Positions 8,971-17,041 of a stretch of 64,000 nucleotides of DNA are shown one piece after another. The translations under genes and the position numbers were made by a program. The DNA is from JBBROS01 sp965213855 (GTDB taxonomy: Bacteria; Pseudomonadota; Alphaproteobacteria; Acetobacterales; Acetobacteraceae): the NCBI GenBank assembly GCA_965213855.1, contig CBDCAA010000007.1, forward strand, positions 310,001-374,000. The letters run 5' to 3'. Below the pieces are notes generated by a model. That model did not search any database and was not told the origin of the DNA. It worked only from the letters and a program-made list of their open reading frames with translations. Numbering within the stretch: the stretch's first letter is position 1; every line of letters begins with the position of its first letter.

Positions 8971-9587
8971 TGGACCGGTTCACCGAACTCTCAGGCGTCG
9001 CAGCCCCGCTGATGCGGGCCAACGTCGATACCGACACCATCATCCGCATCGAACGCCTAACCGGCACCACGCCCGAACAGATGGGCCCCTGGGCGTTCGA
9101 GGCGCTCCGCTTTCGCCCCGACGGCACTGAGGAGCCGGGCTTCGTGCTGAACCAGGCGCCATTCCGGGACGCGCCGATCCTGCTGGCGGGCGAGAATTTC
9201 GGCTGCGGCTCCTCGCGCGAGGGCGCGGTCTGGGCGTTGAAGCACGCCGGCATCGGCTGCGTCATCGCCCCCAGCTTCGGCGACATCTTCGCCAACAACT
9301 GCTTCCAGAACGGCCTTCTCCCCGTCGTCCTGCCTCACGCCGACGTCGAGCGCCTGGCCGCAGCCTGCGCCGGCGGCAACGCCCGCCTCACGGTCGACCT
9401 GGAGCGGCAGGTCGTGACCGGTCCGCATGGCGAGGGATACAGCTTCGAGATCGAGCCGTTGCGCCGGCAGGCGTTATTGCAAGGCCTAGACGACATCGGC
9501 CAGACGATGCTGCATGCCGGCTCCATCGCCGCCTTCGCGGGCCGCGACCAGGCCGCCCGGCCCTGGGTGTGGTCGCCCGGGTGTTGA
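8970..9587 (+). CDS. leuD: isopropylmalate dehydratase-like small subunit (LeuD family)
   Basis: A 205-residue swivelling-domain subunit that completes the active site of the LeuC-like protein. It has NVDTDTIIRIERL near the N-terminus, GENFGCGSSREGAVWALKHAGI (about residues 70-91) and the FGDIFANNCFQNGLLPVVLP block, all typical of LeuD. The ATG overlaps the leuC stop (ATGA at 8967-8972 region), indicating translational coupling and a heterodimeric enzyme. It converges on the GntR-FCD gene, whose end lies 25 bp away. The physiological substrate shares the uncertainty noted for the large subunit. Confidence 0.87.
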   Translation: MDRFTELSGVAAPLMRANVDTDTIIRIERLTGTTPEQMGPWAFEALRFRPDGTEEPGFVLNQAPFRDAPILLAGENFGCGSSREGAVWALKHAGIGCVIAPSFGDIFANNCFQNGLLPVVLPHADVERLAAACAGGNARLTVDLERQVVTGPHGEGYSFEIEPLRRQALLQGLDDIGQTMLHAGSIAAFAGRDQAARPWVWSPGC

Positions 9588-9612
9588 CCGGGTGTTTGGT
9601 TGAGCCACGCCT

Positions 9613-10395
9613 TCAATCAGACGGGACCCCGTGCCTTCTATCAGGCACAGGCCGCCGCCGCGGGCGGCCTCCGTGCTCGGCCTCTTCCGCGAGCACGGTA
9701 TAGATGGCGTCGACCCGGTCCAGGTGGGCCGCCATCGCTGCTGCCGCCCCGTCGGGGTCGCACCCGGCGATCGCCGCCGCGATCCGCCCGTGCTCCTGCA
9801 GCGTCAGCCGGTCGGCGCCCCGCACCGAGACCAACTCGCGCCGGAACGTGCTCAGCCAGTCCAGCATTCCCCCGCTGACGGCCGAGAACAGAGGATTTCC
9901 GGACAAGGCTGCAATGTGCCGGTGGAACGCCATGTCGGCCGCGACGAAAGCCGCGCCTTGGCCCTGCAATGCCTGGCAGGCCGCGTGGGCCTGGCCCAGC
10001 GCCGCGCGCCCTGCCTCGGTCGCCCGCGTTGCGGCGAGCCGGGCGAGGCCCACCTCGAACATCTTCCGCGCCTCCTTGAGGTGCACGAGGCCGGCCGGGC
10101 ACGACGCCAGCAGGTGCACCATGGCGGCCGACACGCTATCCACCACCGCGGCCGCGGTGGGGACCACGACCGTCGCCCGCTCCCCATGTGCGATGCGGAT
10201 CAGGCCTTGCTGCTGCAACGCCTGCATGGCTTCCCGGATCGCCGGGCGGCCGACGCCGTAGCGGACCATCAGCTCGCGCTCGGATGGCAGGTGAGCCCCG
10301 GGCGTGTACTCGCCGGCTGCGATCGCCGACATTAGGCGGGTCGCGACCTCATGCGACAGTTTGCGGCGCGTGACAGGTTCGGGCGGGTCGCTCAT
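9613..10395 (-). CDS. GntR-family transcriptional regulator, FCD (FadR/NanR-like) subgroup
   Basis: A 260-residue repressor-type regulator. Residues about 12-80 form the winged helix (LSHEVATRLMSAIAAGEYTPG, LPSERELMVRYGVGRPAIREA). The rest is the all-helical FCD ligand domain with metal-ligand-like residues in DMAFHRHIAALSGN (about 165) and later EHGRIAAAI and AAHLDRV. FCD regulators usually bind small carboxylic acids, so it is a natural controller of the adjacent leuCD-like genes, with which it is convergent. A palindrome covering its own start codon (10393-10405) could be an autoregulatory operator. Confidence 0.85.
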   Translation of the reverse strand: MSDPPEPVTRRKLSHEVATRLMSAIAAGEYTPGAHLPSERELMVRYGVGRPAIREAMQALQQQGLIRIAHGERATVVVPTAAAVVDSVSAAMVHLLASCPAGLVHLKEARKMFEVGLARLAATRATEAGRAALGQAHAACQALQGQGAAFVAADMAFHRHIAALSGNPLFSAVSGGMLDWLSTFRRELVSVRGADRLTLQEHGRIAAAIAGCDPDGAAAAMAAHLDRVDAIYTVLAEEAEHGGRPRRRPVPDRRHGVPSD

Positions 10396-10405
10396 ACGCC
10401 GTATG
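10393..10405. promoter_or_regulatory. palindrome over the GntR start codon, possible operator
   Basis: CATACGCCGTATG is a perfect 5-3-5 dyad that includes the start codon of the GntR-FCD gene. A 12-of-13 match (CATACGCCGGATG) occurs 258 bp away at 10651-10663. Placement and symmetry fit a dimeric winged-helix regulator; the link to this GntR protein is inference. Confidence 0.35.
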
Positions 10406-10650
10406 ATCGCACGCTCCGGCTCGGATGGAAGTCACAGCTTGCCGAGATGCCGACCCATCATCGGTTTTTTAGCCCGAACTTTGACGATCGCTTGATGATC
10501 GACACGCAGCATACCGCGTCCTGAAGGACTGTCCGGGTGGCGCCGTCTGGTATAGTGACCCACTCATCAAGAGTGGAGTGAAAGGGATCGGCTTGGTCGG
10601 GACATGGAACATACCGGGCGGCGTCCGGTGACGGGCCGGTCGGCGCCCTT

Positions 10651-10663
10651 CATACGCCGGATG
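10651..10663. promoter_or_regulatory. second copy of the 10393 palindrome
   Basis: CATACGCCGGATG matches the palindrome at 10393-10405 with one change and covers the preferred start codon of the CopC-like gene. It could be a second operator or a chance match. Confidence 0.25.
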
Positions 10664-11044
10664 ACCCGACGATCTCTCGCGCTTGCAGTCGCGGCGGTAT
10701 CGGCGGGTGCGGCCGCGCCGCCGCCGATGCATCTGATGCTGGCGGAACCGCGGCCCAACCAGGTCGTGAGCGGGTCCGGCGTCGCCTTCGCGCTCCACTT
10801 CGACAAGCCACTCGATCACCAAGCCGCCCGCTTCATGCTGGCGTCCCCGTCCGGGGCGGGCCGGACCGTTCCGGTCCGCCTCTCTGCGCAGCCCAACGTG
10901 CTGTACGGATCGGTTGGACGCCTGGAACCCGGCCCCTATGCGCTGACCTGGTCCGCACGATCCAGCGCCGGGGCGTCGTTGACCGGGACGATCCCGTTCC
11001 AGGTGGGCCCTGCAACCACGAGCGGGCCGGCCTCGCAGAAGTAG
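10661..11044 (+). CDS. CopC-like exported protein
   Basis: A 127-residue protein with a signal peptide (MTRRSLALAVAAVSAGAAA) and one immunoglobulin-like CopC domain. Typical features are HLMLAEPRPNQVVSGSG at the mature N-terminus with a His where CopC has its copper-binding His, VAFALHFDKPLD, and YALTWSARSSAGASLTGTIPFQV at the end. CopC proteins bind Cu(II) or act as general periplasmic copper carriers. An upstream in-frame ATG at 10604 would add 19 residues before the signal and is less likely. It lies 40 bp before the LysR gene on the same strand. No CopD is next to it. Confidence 0.75.
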   Translation: MTRRSLALAVAAVSAGAAAPPPMHLMLAEPRPNQVVSGSGVAFALHFDKPLDHQAARFMLASPSGAGRTVPVRLSAQPNVLYGSVGRLEPGPYALTWSARSSAGASLTGTIPFQVGPATTSGPASQK

Positions 11045-11084
11045 GGGTGCCTTGTCGGCGCCGCCGTTTGTTGGAGCGCTTCGG

Positions 11085-11978
11085 GTGGATTTGACCCAGA
11101 TCAGGTATTTCCTGGCCCTCTCAGAGGTGTTGAACTTCACCCGTGCTGCCGAGGCGTGCCACGTCACCCAGCCGGCGCTGACCAAGTCGATCCAGAAGCT
11201 GGAGGACGAGCTGGGCGGCCCGCTTCTGCTGCGGGAGAGAAGAGACACTCAGCTGACGGAGCTGGGCCGAGCCATGGTTCCCCTGCTCAGGAAGATCTCC
11301 AACGCCGCAGAGGAGGCGCGGCTGGGCGCGGCCGGCTTTCACCGGCAGGATGTGCAACGCATCCGGATCGGACTGGGTCCCTGGATCGCGCCGGACACGC
11401 TGCTGCCCGTTTTGGGCGCGCTGCATGCCGCCTTCCCTACACTGGAGGTCTCGGTCGAGGGTGGGAGCACAGCCTCGCTCAGCGAACGGCTCCTCGCCTC
11501 ACAAATCGACGTCGCATTCACCGTCGACGCCCTGCGCCTGACCCCGAAAGCGAACACCTGGCCGCTGTTCGAAGACCCCGTCGCGATCATCCTGCCGGCC
11601 GGGCACGCAATGGCCGCGGTCCAGCCCATGAGCGCGGCCGGCCTGTCCGGGCAGATCCTGATTGGTTGGCCAGGGATCGAGGAAGCCCAGCACGCCATCG
11701 CGGACGTGCCATTGCAACCCAAACACCACGCCCAGACCGAAGACCAGGTCTGCCTGACCTTGCGCTCCGGCCGTTGCCTGGCCCTCTCCACGGTCCGCCG
11801 TGTTGCGCCGGCCGACATCGTACGACGGATTCTGCTGCCTGGCCGCTCCGTCACGGTCAACCTGGCCCTTATCCCAGGCCGGCGGCACCCGCGCGCAGTC
11901 GATGCGTTCGTACGGCTGGCCCGCGCGCGGCAGTGGGAACTGCCGCCGGCCGACGGCGTCTCCGAGGATCACGGCTGA
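11085..11978 (+). CDS. LysR-family transcriptional regulator
   Basis: A 297-residue regulator starting at GTG 11085 (read VDLTQIRYFLALSEVLNFTR). This places the helix-turn-helix (TRAAEACHVTQPALTKSIQKLE, about residues 17-38) at the standard distance from the N-terminus; an upstream TTG at 11052 would add 11 residues. The C-terminal two-lobed effector domain begins near residue 90 (IRIGLGPWIAPDTLLPVL). It follows the CopC-like gene by 40 bp and its 3' end overlaps the convergent LolA-like gene by 10 bp. The inducer is unknown. Confidence 0.87.
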   Translation: MDLTQIRYFLALSEVLNFTRAAEACHVTQPALTKSIQKLEDELGGPLLLRERRDTQLTELGRAMVPLLRKISNAAEEARLGAAGFHRQDVQRIRIGLGPWIAPDTLLPVLGALHAAFPTLEVSVEGGSTASLSERLLASQIDVAFTVDALRLTPKANTWPLFEDPVAIILPAGHAMAAVQPMSAAGLSGQILIGWPGIEEAQHAIADVPLQPKHHAQTEDQVCLTLRSGRCLALSTVRRVAPADIVRRILLPGRSVTVNLALIPGRRHPRAVDAFVRLARARQWELPPADGVSEDHG

Positions 11979-12550
11979 ACGGGATCGATCCTAATCTCCT
12001 GCTCGTCCCCGTTTCCCTGCACTACGCGCACCGCCGCCACCACGCCGGCGTGTCCTTCGATCCGCACGGAACGCAGGGCCGCCGAACCCTCCCGCGGAAC
12101 CAGGGTCAGCGCCCAGGCGGCCGAGGACCCGGTGACCGCCGGCCAGAACGCAGCCCGAACCGCCGCGGCGTTTCCGCTCAATGGCGCCCGGATCGCATCG
12201 ACGAACGTCCGCAATTGGGGCGCCAGCCCTAGATCGATCACCCGTGGTGCTGCATTCCCCTGGGTGACCACCAAGCGATCGCCGTCGACCACCAGGCGCT
12301 CCGGCTCGGGCCAGCTCGTCACCTTCTCCAGCCGTCCCGGCCCGCGCTCCAACCATCCGCGGCTTTCCAACACGCCATCGAGCGCGGCGAACCGCCGCGT
12401 TTCGACGAAAGCCGCCCGGCCGGCCGGCGCACGCGCCAGCGCCGCCATCAGCCCGTCCAGGCCCAGTTCCTGTTCAGCCCGCCCTGCTTGCGGAACCCAT
12501 GCCAACGCCACCGGCAACAGGCACCGCCTCCGCCATCTCGGCATCGCCAT
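11969..12550 (-). CDS. LolA-related outer-membrane carrier-like protein
   Basis: A 193-residue exported protein (MAMPRWRRRCLLPVALAWVP signal, cleavage near AGRAEQ). It has the LolA-like segment GLMAALARAPAGRAAFVETRRFAAL, ESRGWLERGPGRLEKVTSWPEPERLVVDGDRL in pieces matching the fatty-acid-cluster LolA relatives, and a terminal beta-rich part. In aryl-polyene and related gene clusters such proteins are proposed to move a lipidic product or lipoprotein to the outer membrane. It is last in a three-gene minus-strand operon with the acyltransferase, whose 3' end overlaps it by 77 bp, and the acyl carrier protein. Confidence 0.72.
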   Translation of the reverse strand: MAMPRWRRRCLLPVALAWVPQAGRAEQELGLDGLMAALARAPAGRAAFVETRRFAALDGVLESRGWLERGPGRLEKVTSWPEPERLVVDGDRLVVTQGNAAPRVIDLGLAPQLRTFVDAIRAPLSGNAAAVRAAFWPAVTGSSAAWALTLVPREGSAALRSVRIEGHAGVVAAVRVVQGNGDEQEIRIDPVQP

Positions 12551-13448
12551 GCTCCCAAAACGGAAAGAAGTTGAACCACTGATACGGAAATGCCCGGCAC
12601 GACCGCTCGATCGCTGCAGCGTAGCGCTCCACCACCCACCGCAGATCCGCCCCCCGCGACCCGCGCCTCAGCACAACCTGCTCGACGAACGGCTCGAACC
12701 GGACGTCATACGTCCTCGGCCCGACACGCACCGCCCGGAACAGCAGCACCGGCGCGCCCAGCATCGCCGCCAGCACGAATGGTCCGGACGGAAACGACGC
12801 AACGGCGCCCAGGAAAGACGCCGTGACCATGCGGTGTTCCAACCCCCGCATTGCGCTGGCAGCCTGGGCACCAGGCACCCGGTCTGCAAGGATGCCGACG
12901 ATCTCGCCGCGCTCCACGCACTCCCGTGCCCGGATCATGCTCGCCGTGTCGCCGATCTCGAGCACCCGCTCCCGCAGGGCCGGGGCGAGCCGGTCCAGCA
13001 GCCGCGTCAGCGCGCCCGCATTGTGCCGATACATCAACGCCCACACCGGCACCGGCGCCTGCCGCGCGACCGTCCGCAGCACCTCGAAACTGCCGACATG
13101 CGCGCCGAGCAGGATGCAGCCCCGCCCTGCGGCCACTACGTCCATCACCGCTTCGAGCCCTGCCACCTGCACCGAAAACGCCCGCTCCCGCCCGCCCAGC
13201 AGGAGCACACGATCCAACACCGCCAGCGCGAAGCTATGGAAATGCCGCGCTACGTCCCGTAGCCGAGCAGGCCGGCCGAGAACCCGCCCGAGGTAGTCCC
13301 GTGACGCGGCCCGTGCACCGCGCGCCGTCAGCAGGAACCAGGCCGCCCCGACGATCGCCAGGGGTCCACCGCCACCCCGGAGCGCGACCCACATCATCAC
13401 GCGGGTCAGCCATGCCGCCCCGCGCTCCGGCTGAGCCGCCCAGCTCAT
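12474..13448 (-). CDS. LpxL-like lysophospholipid/lipid A acyltransferase
   Basis: A 324-residue membrane-associated acyltransferase of the LpxL/HtrB superfamily. The catalytic H-x4-E motif is GAHVGSFEVL (about residue 108). Further blocks are the conserved VGILADRVPG and PFVLAAMLGAPVLLFRAVR. A hydrophobic N-terminal segment (LAIVGAAWFLLTARG) anchors it. I start at ATG 13448 (MSWAAQPERG), 22 bp after the acyl carrier gene on this strand. Its neighbours, an acyl carrier protein and a LolA-like protein, indicate specialised lipid or polyene assembly rather than bulk lipid A synthesis. Confidence 0.82.
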   Translation of the reverse strand: MSWAAQPERGAAWLTRVMMWVALRGGGGPLAIVGAAWFLLTARGARAASRDYLGRVLGRPARLRDVARHFHSFALAVLDRVLLLGGRERAFSVQVAGLEAVMDVVAAGRGCILLGAHVGSFEVLRTVARQAPVPVWALMYRHNAGALTRLLDRLAPALRERVLEIGDTASMIRARECVERGEIVGILADRVPGAQAASAMRGLEHRMVTASFLGAVASFPSGPFVLAAMLGAPVLLFRAVRVGPRTYDVRFEPFVEQVVLRRGSRGADLRWVVERYAAAIERSCRAFPYQWFNFFPFWEHGDAEMAEAVPVAGGVGMGSASRAG

Positions 13449-13470
13449 GGGAGCGGCGGCCACCCGTCGC

Positions 13471-13788
13471 CTACCGGGTCCGCCGCGCCTCGACATGCGC
13501 CGACAGGCTTCGCAGGCTGGCGAAGGTCTGCCGGTTCCGATCGTCGTCGGACCGCAGCTCGAACCCGTATGCCCGGCTGATCGCCAAGGCAAGCTCCAGC
13601 GCGTCGATGCTGTCCAACCCGAGACCTTCGCCGAACAGCCGCATATCGGGCGCCACGTCGGTCGGCGCCACGTCGAGCTGGAGCGACGTCACGATCAACG
13701 ATGCCAGCTCCCGCTCGGGCGTGGTTTGCGCGCCGAGCCCCTGCACGTCCACCTCGTGATGATCCACGTCTGCCACGACCTCCCCCAT
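13471..13788 (-). CDS. acyl carrier protein
   Basis: A 105-residue phosphopantetheine carrier. The attachment motif is GEGLGLDSIDALELAL, in which the Ser carries the 4'-phosphopantetheine arm; the helix order around it is normal for a PP-binding domain. It starts at ATG 13788 (MGEVVADVDHHEVDV) and heads the operon ACP-acyltransferase-LolA-like. It is longer than housekeeping AcpP (about 78 residues) because of an N-terminal tail, which is common in carrier proteins of secondary lipid clusters. It is divergent from the membrane protein at 13838, with only 49 bp between the starts. Confidence 0.88.
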   Translation of the reverse strand: MGEVVADVDHHEVDVQGLGAQTTPERELASLIVTSLQLDVAPTDVAPDMRLFGEGLGLDSIDALELALAISRAYGFELRSDDDRNRQTFASLRSLSAHVEARRTR

Positions 13789-13837
13789 TCCGTTAAGCTC
13801 TTCGCGACCCACCCTCGTGCCAAACGAGTCGCACTTC

Positions 13838-14542
13838 ATGCCGCCGCCTGCAACCCGCATCGGCCCTGCCGCCACGATTGCCTGGCCTGCGGCCGTCACC
13901 GCGCTGGCCACGGCCGCCGCACTCGCCAGCCACGTCACCCTGGCAATGGGGCATGTCGATGGCGCCCTTGCCTTCGCCGCCCTGCAGGCCGTGGCTGGCG
14001 CCTCCGCGGTCGGCCTCGTGCTCCGCCGCCGTCGGCCGGGGCCTGCGCCCCTACTCACCTCGGCCCTCATCGCCGCCGGTCTGCTGGCAGCCCTCGCGGT
14101 CGGAGCTCGTTCCACTCCGGCCACCGGGCTGGCGGCCATGTCGGGCGTCGCGCATGCCTTGCTGTATGGCGCTCTGCTGTTCGTCTTTGCCTGCACGTTG
14201 CGCCCTGGCCAGACCGCCCTCGTCACCCTGGTCGCCAGCCACGTCAACCCTGGCTTCCACGCTGGCATGGTCCCCTACACCCGCGCCGTCACCTGGGCCT
14301 GGGCAGGGTTTGCCGCGGCCCAGCTTGTTGGCTCCGGCGTGCTCCTCGGCACTGATCCTCCGCTTTGGCGCCTGCTCGTCACCGCCGGCCATGTGCCGCT
14401 GGTCGTCGCGATGGCGCTGCTCGAACTCGCGATCCGGCACTGGCGTTGGCGCCACGAGGCACCGACCGGCTTGCTCGAAACCATTCGCGGCACCCGCCGC
14501 CTCATGGTTCAGCGCGCCGCCAAGCGCCCCACCACCTCGTAA
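13838..14542 (+). CDS. COG4648-like integral membrane protein
   Basis: A 234-residue protein with six or more hydrophobic helices. The segment TLVASHVNPGFHAGMVPYTRAVTWAWAGF (given here as motif, about residues 130-158) resembles the COG4648 membrane proteins found in aryl-polyene/fatty-acid-like clusters, where their role is not proved. ATG 13838 is used; a GTG at 13817 would add seven residues. It is divergent from the acyl carrier operon and convergent with the lipoprotein gene at 14509-15744, overlapping it by 34 bp. Confidence 0.6.
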   Translation: MPPPATRIGPAATIAWPAAVTALATAAALASHVTLAMGHVDGALAFAALQAVAGASAVGLVLRRRRPGPAPLLTSALIAAGLLAALAVGARSTPATGLAAMSGVAHALLYGALLFVFACTLRPGQTALVTLVASHVNPGFHAGMVPYTRAVTWAWAGFAAAQLVGSGVLLGTDPPLWRLLVTAGHVPLVVAMALLELAIRHWRWRHEAPTGLLETIRGTRRLMVQRAAKRPTTS

Positions 14543-15744
14543 TACCGATCGTACACCAGTTGGAACCCACCGGGGTCGTCCCGCCACGGCGGCCGCTCCA
14601 GCCACCATGCCAACGGCTTGCGCGCCGCCACTGCCTCCTTTGCCAGGGCAGCAAGATAGCGCTCGTTCACCACTGCATCCAGGTAACGCGATTCAGTAAA
14701 GATCTGATTAAAATGACGTTGGTAATGCCCGGTCAGCGGATCGTCGTAAAAGATCAGCTTCAGGTCCGTGTCGTACACCGCGTTCGGCGTCCGCGCCCCG
14801 TGAGCCTCCGCCAGCGCCCCCGGGTAGGTCGGCAACAGGCCGTCCTGCAGCAGCTCGCTTCGCGCCGGCACGTCCGCATACACCGCGCCCGGATCATGCG
14901 GCCAGGCATCGTTCGTGCGCCGCATCAGGTTGACGAACTCGTTCTTCGGCACCGGGAAGTCCAGGATCGCAATCGGCAGGAAACGCTCCGTCGGCCAATG
15001 CGCCCACAGCCCCGCCTCGGCCAGCGCGTTGTGCGCCAGGTGGATGCAGTTGTCGTTGAACACGCTCCAGTCGAACACCCGCCGCCCCTCGCGATACGGC
15101 GCGTTCTCCCGGTTGAGGAACGCCACCATCCGCCCCATCTGGGCCCGGGTCACGGGCACCCGTGCGCAGTACCGCCCCCGCGCCAGCGAAATGCCCCAAT
15201 CCGTCCCGATCGAGACCTCATACGCCCACGCGTCCCGTGACCATCCCGCCGGCATGTCGTCGAACACGACGTCGTGGAAGCGCACGCCGTCATATACGCC
15301 CGCCTGCCGCGCCGCCGCCCGCACCGCGACGTAATCCGCTCGCGTCACCCCCGCGCCGGGCGGCAAACCGCCATCGAAGAACAGCGCGCGTCCTGGCGTC
15401 GCCACCCACTTCGCATTGGAGAAGTGTGCGTTCATGCTCAGTCCCACGCCGTCCGTCGGTTCGCACACCTGGAGCACCGGGTAGCCGGCCAGCGGCACGC
15501 GACAGGCGCCGTTCAGGTAGAACACCGCATGCCCGCCGATCTCGCCGCGGATGTCGGCCCCGAACCCCAGCTTCTTCTTGATCTGGGTCAGCGCGCAATA
15601 CTCGGCGTAGTACGGATGCGCCTCCGCATACGCCGCCTCGTCCGCCGCCCCCGGCACATCGAACCGCGCCACCGCGCAACCGCCCATCCACAGGGCCATG
15701 AACAGGGACAGCAACGGGCGCCAACGCATCCGGACGCGTATCAT
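14509..15744 (-). CDS. conserved lipoprotein of unknown function
   Basis: A 411-residue protein with a lipoprotein signal: MIRVRMRWRPLLSLFMALWM followed by GGC, giving a lipobox Cys at about residue 24. The mature part contains FNDNCIHLAHNALAEAGLW (about residue 235), an Asn-Cys-x-His pattern like the nucleophile helix of circularly permuted papain/NlpC-P60-type folds, and an early HAVFYLNGACRV. A hydrolase or amidase role is conceivable but not supported beyond this pattern. I chose ATG 15744; a second ATG at 15729 is equally able to start a signal. Confidence 0.7.
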   Translation of the reverse strand: MIRVRMRWRPLLSLFMALWMGGCAVARFDVPGAADEAAYAEAHPYYAEYCALTQIKKKLGFGADIRGEIGGHAVFYLNGACRVPLAGYPVLQVCEPTDGVGLSMNAHFSNAKWVATPGRALFFDGGLPPGAGVTRADYVAVRAAARQAGVYDGVRFHDVVFDDMPAGWSRDAWAYEVSIGTDWGISLARGRYCARVPVTRAQMGRMVAFLNRENAPYREGRRVFDWSVFNDNCIHLAHNALAEAGLWAHWPTERFLPIAILDFPVPKNEFVNLMRRTNDAWPHDPGAVYADVPARSELLQDGLLPTYPGALAEAHGARTPNAVYDTDLKLIFYDDPLTGHYQRHFNQIFTESRYLDAVVNERYLAALAKEAVAARKPLAWWLERPPWRDDPGGFQLVYDRYYEVVGRLAAR

Positions 15745-15911
15745 GCGCGCGCGAACTCCCAAACGACAAAGCAGACACGGATGGAGGCGGCAACGCTGTA
15801 AGCCCGTTCGTCGCAAGGAACCGCCTGCGTCTCCGTAGCCGAAGCGACGATCGCAACCATTGCCCAAACGCCCTCCTTGCAGCAACCCATCGAACCCCCG
15901 ACATCCGCTGT

Positions 15912-16928
15912 ATGGCCACTCTCTCCGTCCTCGATCTCGCCCCCGTTCCCGAAGGCGGCACCCCGCAGGACGCGCTCCATCGCGCCCGCGCCCTCGCCCG
16001 GCATGCCGAGAGCCTCGGATACACGCGGTACTGGCTCGCCGAGCACCACAACATGGTGGGCATCGCCAGTGCCGCGACGGCCGTCGCCATCGGCTACGTC
16101 GCCGAAGGCACGACCACCATCCGCGTCGGCGCCGGCGGCATCATGCTTCCCAACCATTCCCCTCTCGTGATCGCGGAGCAGTTCGGCACGCTCGACGCCC
16201 TGTATCCGGGCCGGATCGATCTCGGTCTGGGCCGCGCGCCCGGCACGGACCAGCGCACGCTGCGCGCGTTCCGCCGGGACCCGGCCGCCTCGGACCGTTT
16301 CCCGCAGGATGTGCTGGAGCTGCAGGCCCTGCTCGACGACCCGGCGCCCAACCAGGCCATCCGCGCCATACCCGGCGCGGGCAGCCACGTCCCCCTCTGG
16401 ATCCTCGGCTCATCCACCTTTGGCGCCCAACTCGCCGCCCATCTCGGCCTCCCCTACGCCTTCGCGTCCCACTTCGCGCCCGATGCTCTCCCCTATGCGC
16501 TCCGTGCGTACCGTGAGACGTTCAAGGCCGGTCAGATCGCCCGCCCCCATGCCATGATCGGCGTGAACATCATCGCTGCGGATACCGACTCCGAAGCCCG
16601 GCGCTTGTTCACGTCCGTCCAGATGAGCTTCACCCAGATGTTCCGCGGCGCCCGCGGCAAGCTGCCGGCGCCCATCGACGACATCGAGGCCTTCTGGACA
16701 CCCATGGAAAAGGCGCAGGCCTCCGCGATGCTCGCCTGCTCCATCGTGGGCGGTCCCGACACCGTTCGCCGCGGCCTCAAGCGCCTCCTGGCCGATCACG
16801 CGCCCGACGAGCTGATGGTCGCCGCCGCGATCTACGACCAAGAGGCGCGGCTGCGCTCGTATGAGATCCTGGCAGACGCCCACGGCAGCCTCGGCGCGAC
16901 CGGCCCCGGGGCCCTGCAAGCCGCCTGA
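15912..16928 (+). CDS. LLM-class flavin-dependent oxidoreductase (luciferase-like monooxygenase)
   Basis: A 338-residue TIM-barrel protein of the bacterial luciferase superfamily. Features include LDLAPVPEG at the first strand, YWLAEHHNM (about residue 41), GGIMLPNHSPLVIAEQFGTLDALYPGRIDLGLGRAPGTD spread over residues 77-115, and the terminal HAPDELMV block. This layout is that of the MsnO8-like subgroup, which uses reduced FMN supplied by a partner reductase. It is a single gene, divergent from the lipoprotein gene, with no reductase beside it. The substrate is unknown. Confidence 0.85.
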   Translation: MATLSVLDLAPVPEGGTPQDALHRARALARHAESLGYTRYWLAEHHNMVGIASAATAVAIGYVAEGTTTIRVGAGGIMLPNHSPLVIAEQFGTLDALYPGRIDLGLGRAPGTDQRTLRAFRRDPAASDRFPQDVLELQALLDDPAPNQAIRAIPGAGSHVPLWILGSSTFGAQLAAHLGLPYAFASHFAPDALPYALRAYRETFKAGQIARPHAMIGVNIIAADTDSEARRLFTSVQMSFTQMFRGARGKLPAPIDDIEAFWTPMEKAQASAMLACSIVGGPDTVRRGLKRLLADHAPDELMVAAAIYDQEARLRSYEILADAHGSLGATGPGALQAA

Positions 16929-16964
16929 CCGCGCTCCGACCGGATCGATGACGAGCCCCGCTTA

Positions 16965-17002
16965 GAGCCCTCCCCCTCTGGGATAGGGTTGGTTGAGGGC
17001 TC
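16965..17002. repeat. REP-like intergenic palindrome
   Basis: GAGCCCTC (16965-16972) and GAGGGCTC (16995-17002) form an 8-bp perfect stem around a 22-nt C/T- and G-rich loop, between the monooxygenase and the carboxypeptidase genes. It may fold as a terminator-like hairpin but has no T-run. It looks like the palindrome at 25536-25561. Confidence 0.5.
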
Positions 17003-17041
17003 GATAGGATGGCACAGCCTCCATAGCCACCACAGGACCCC

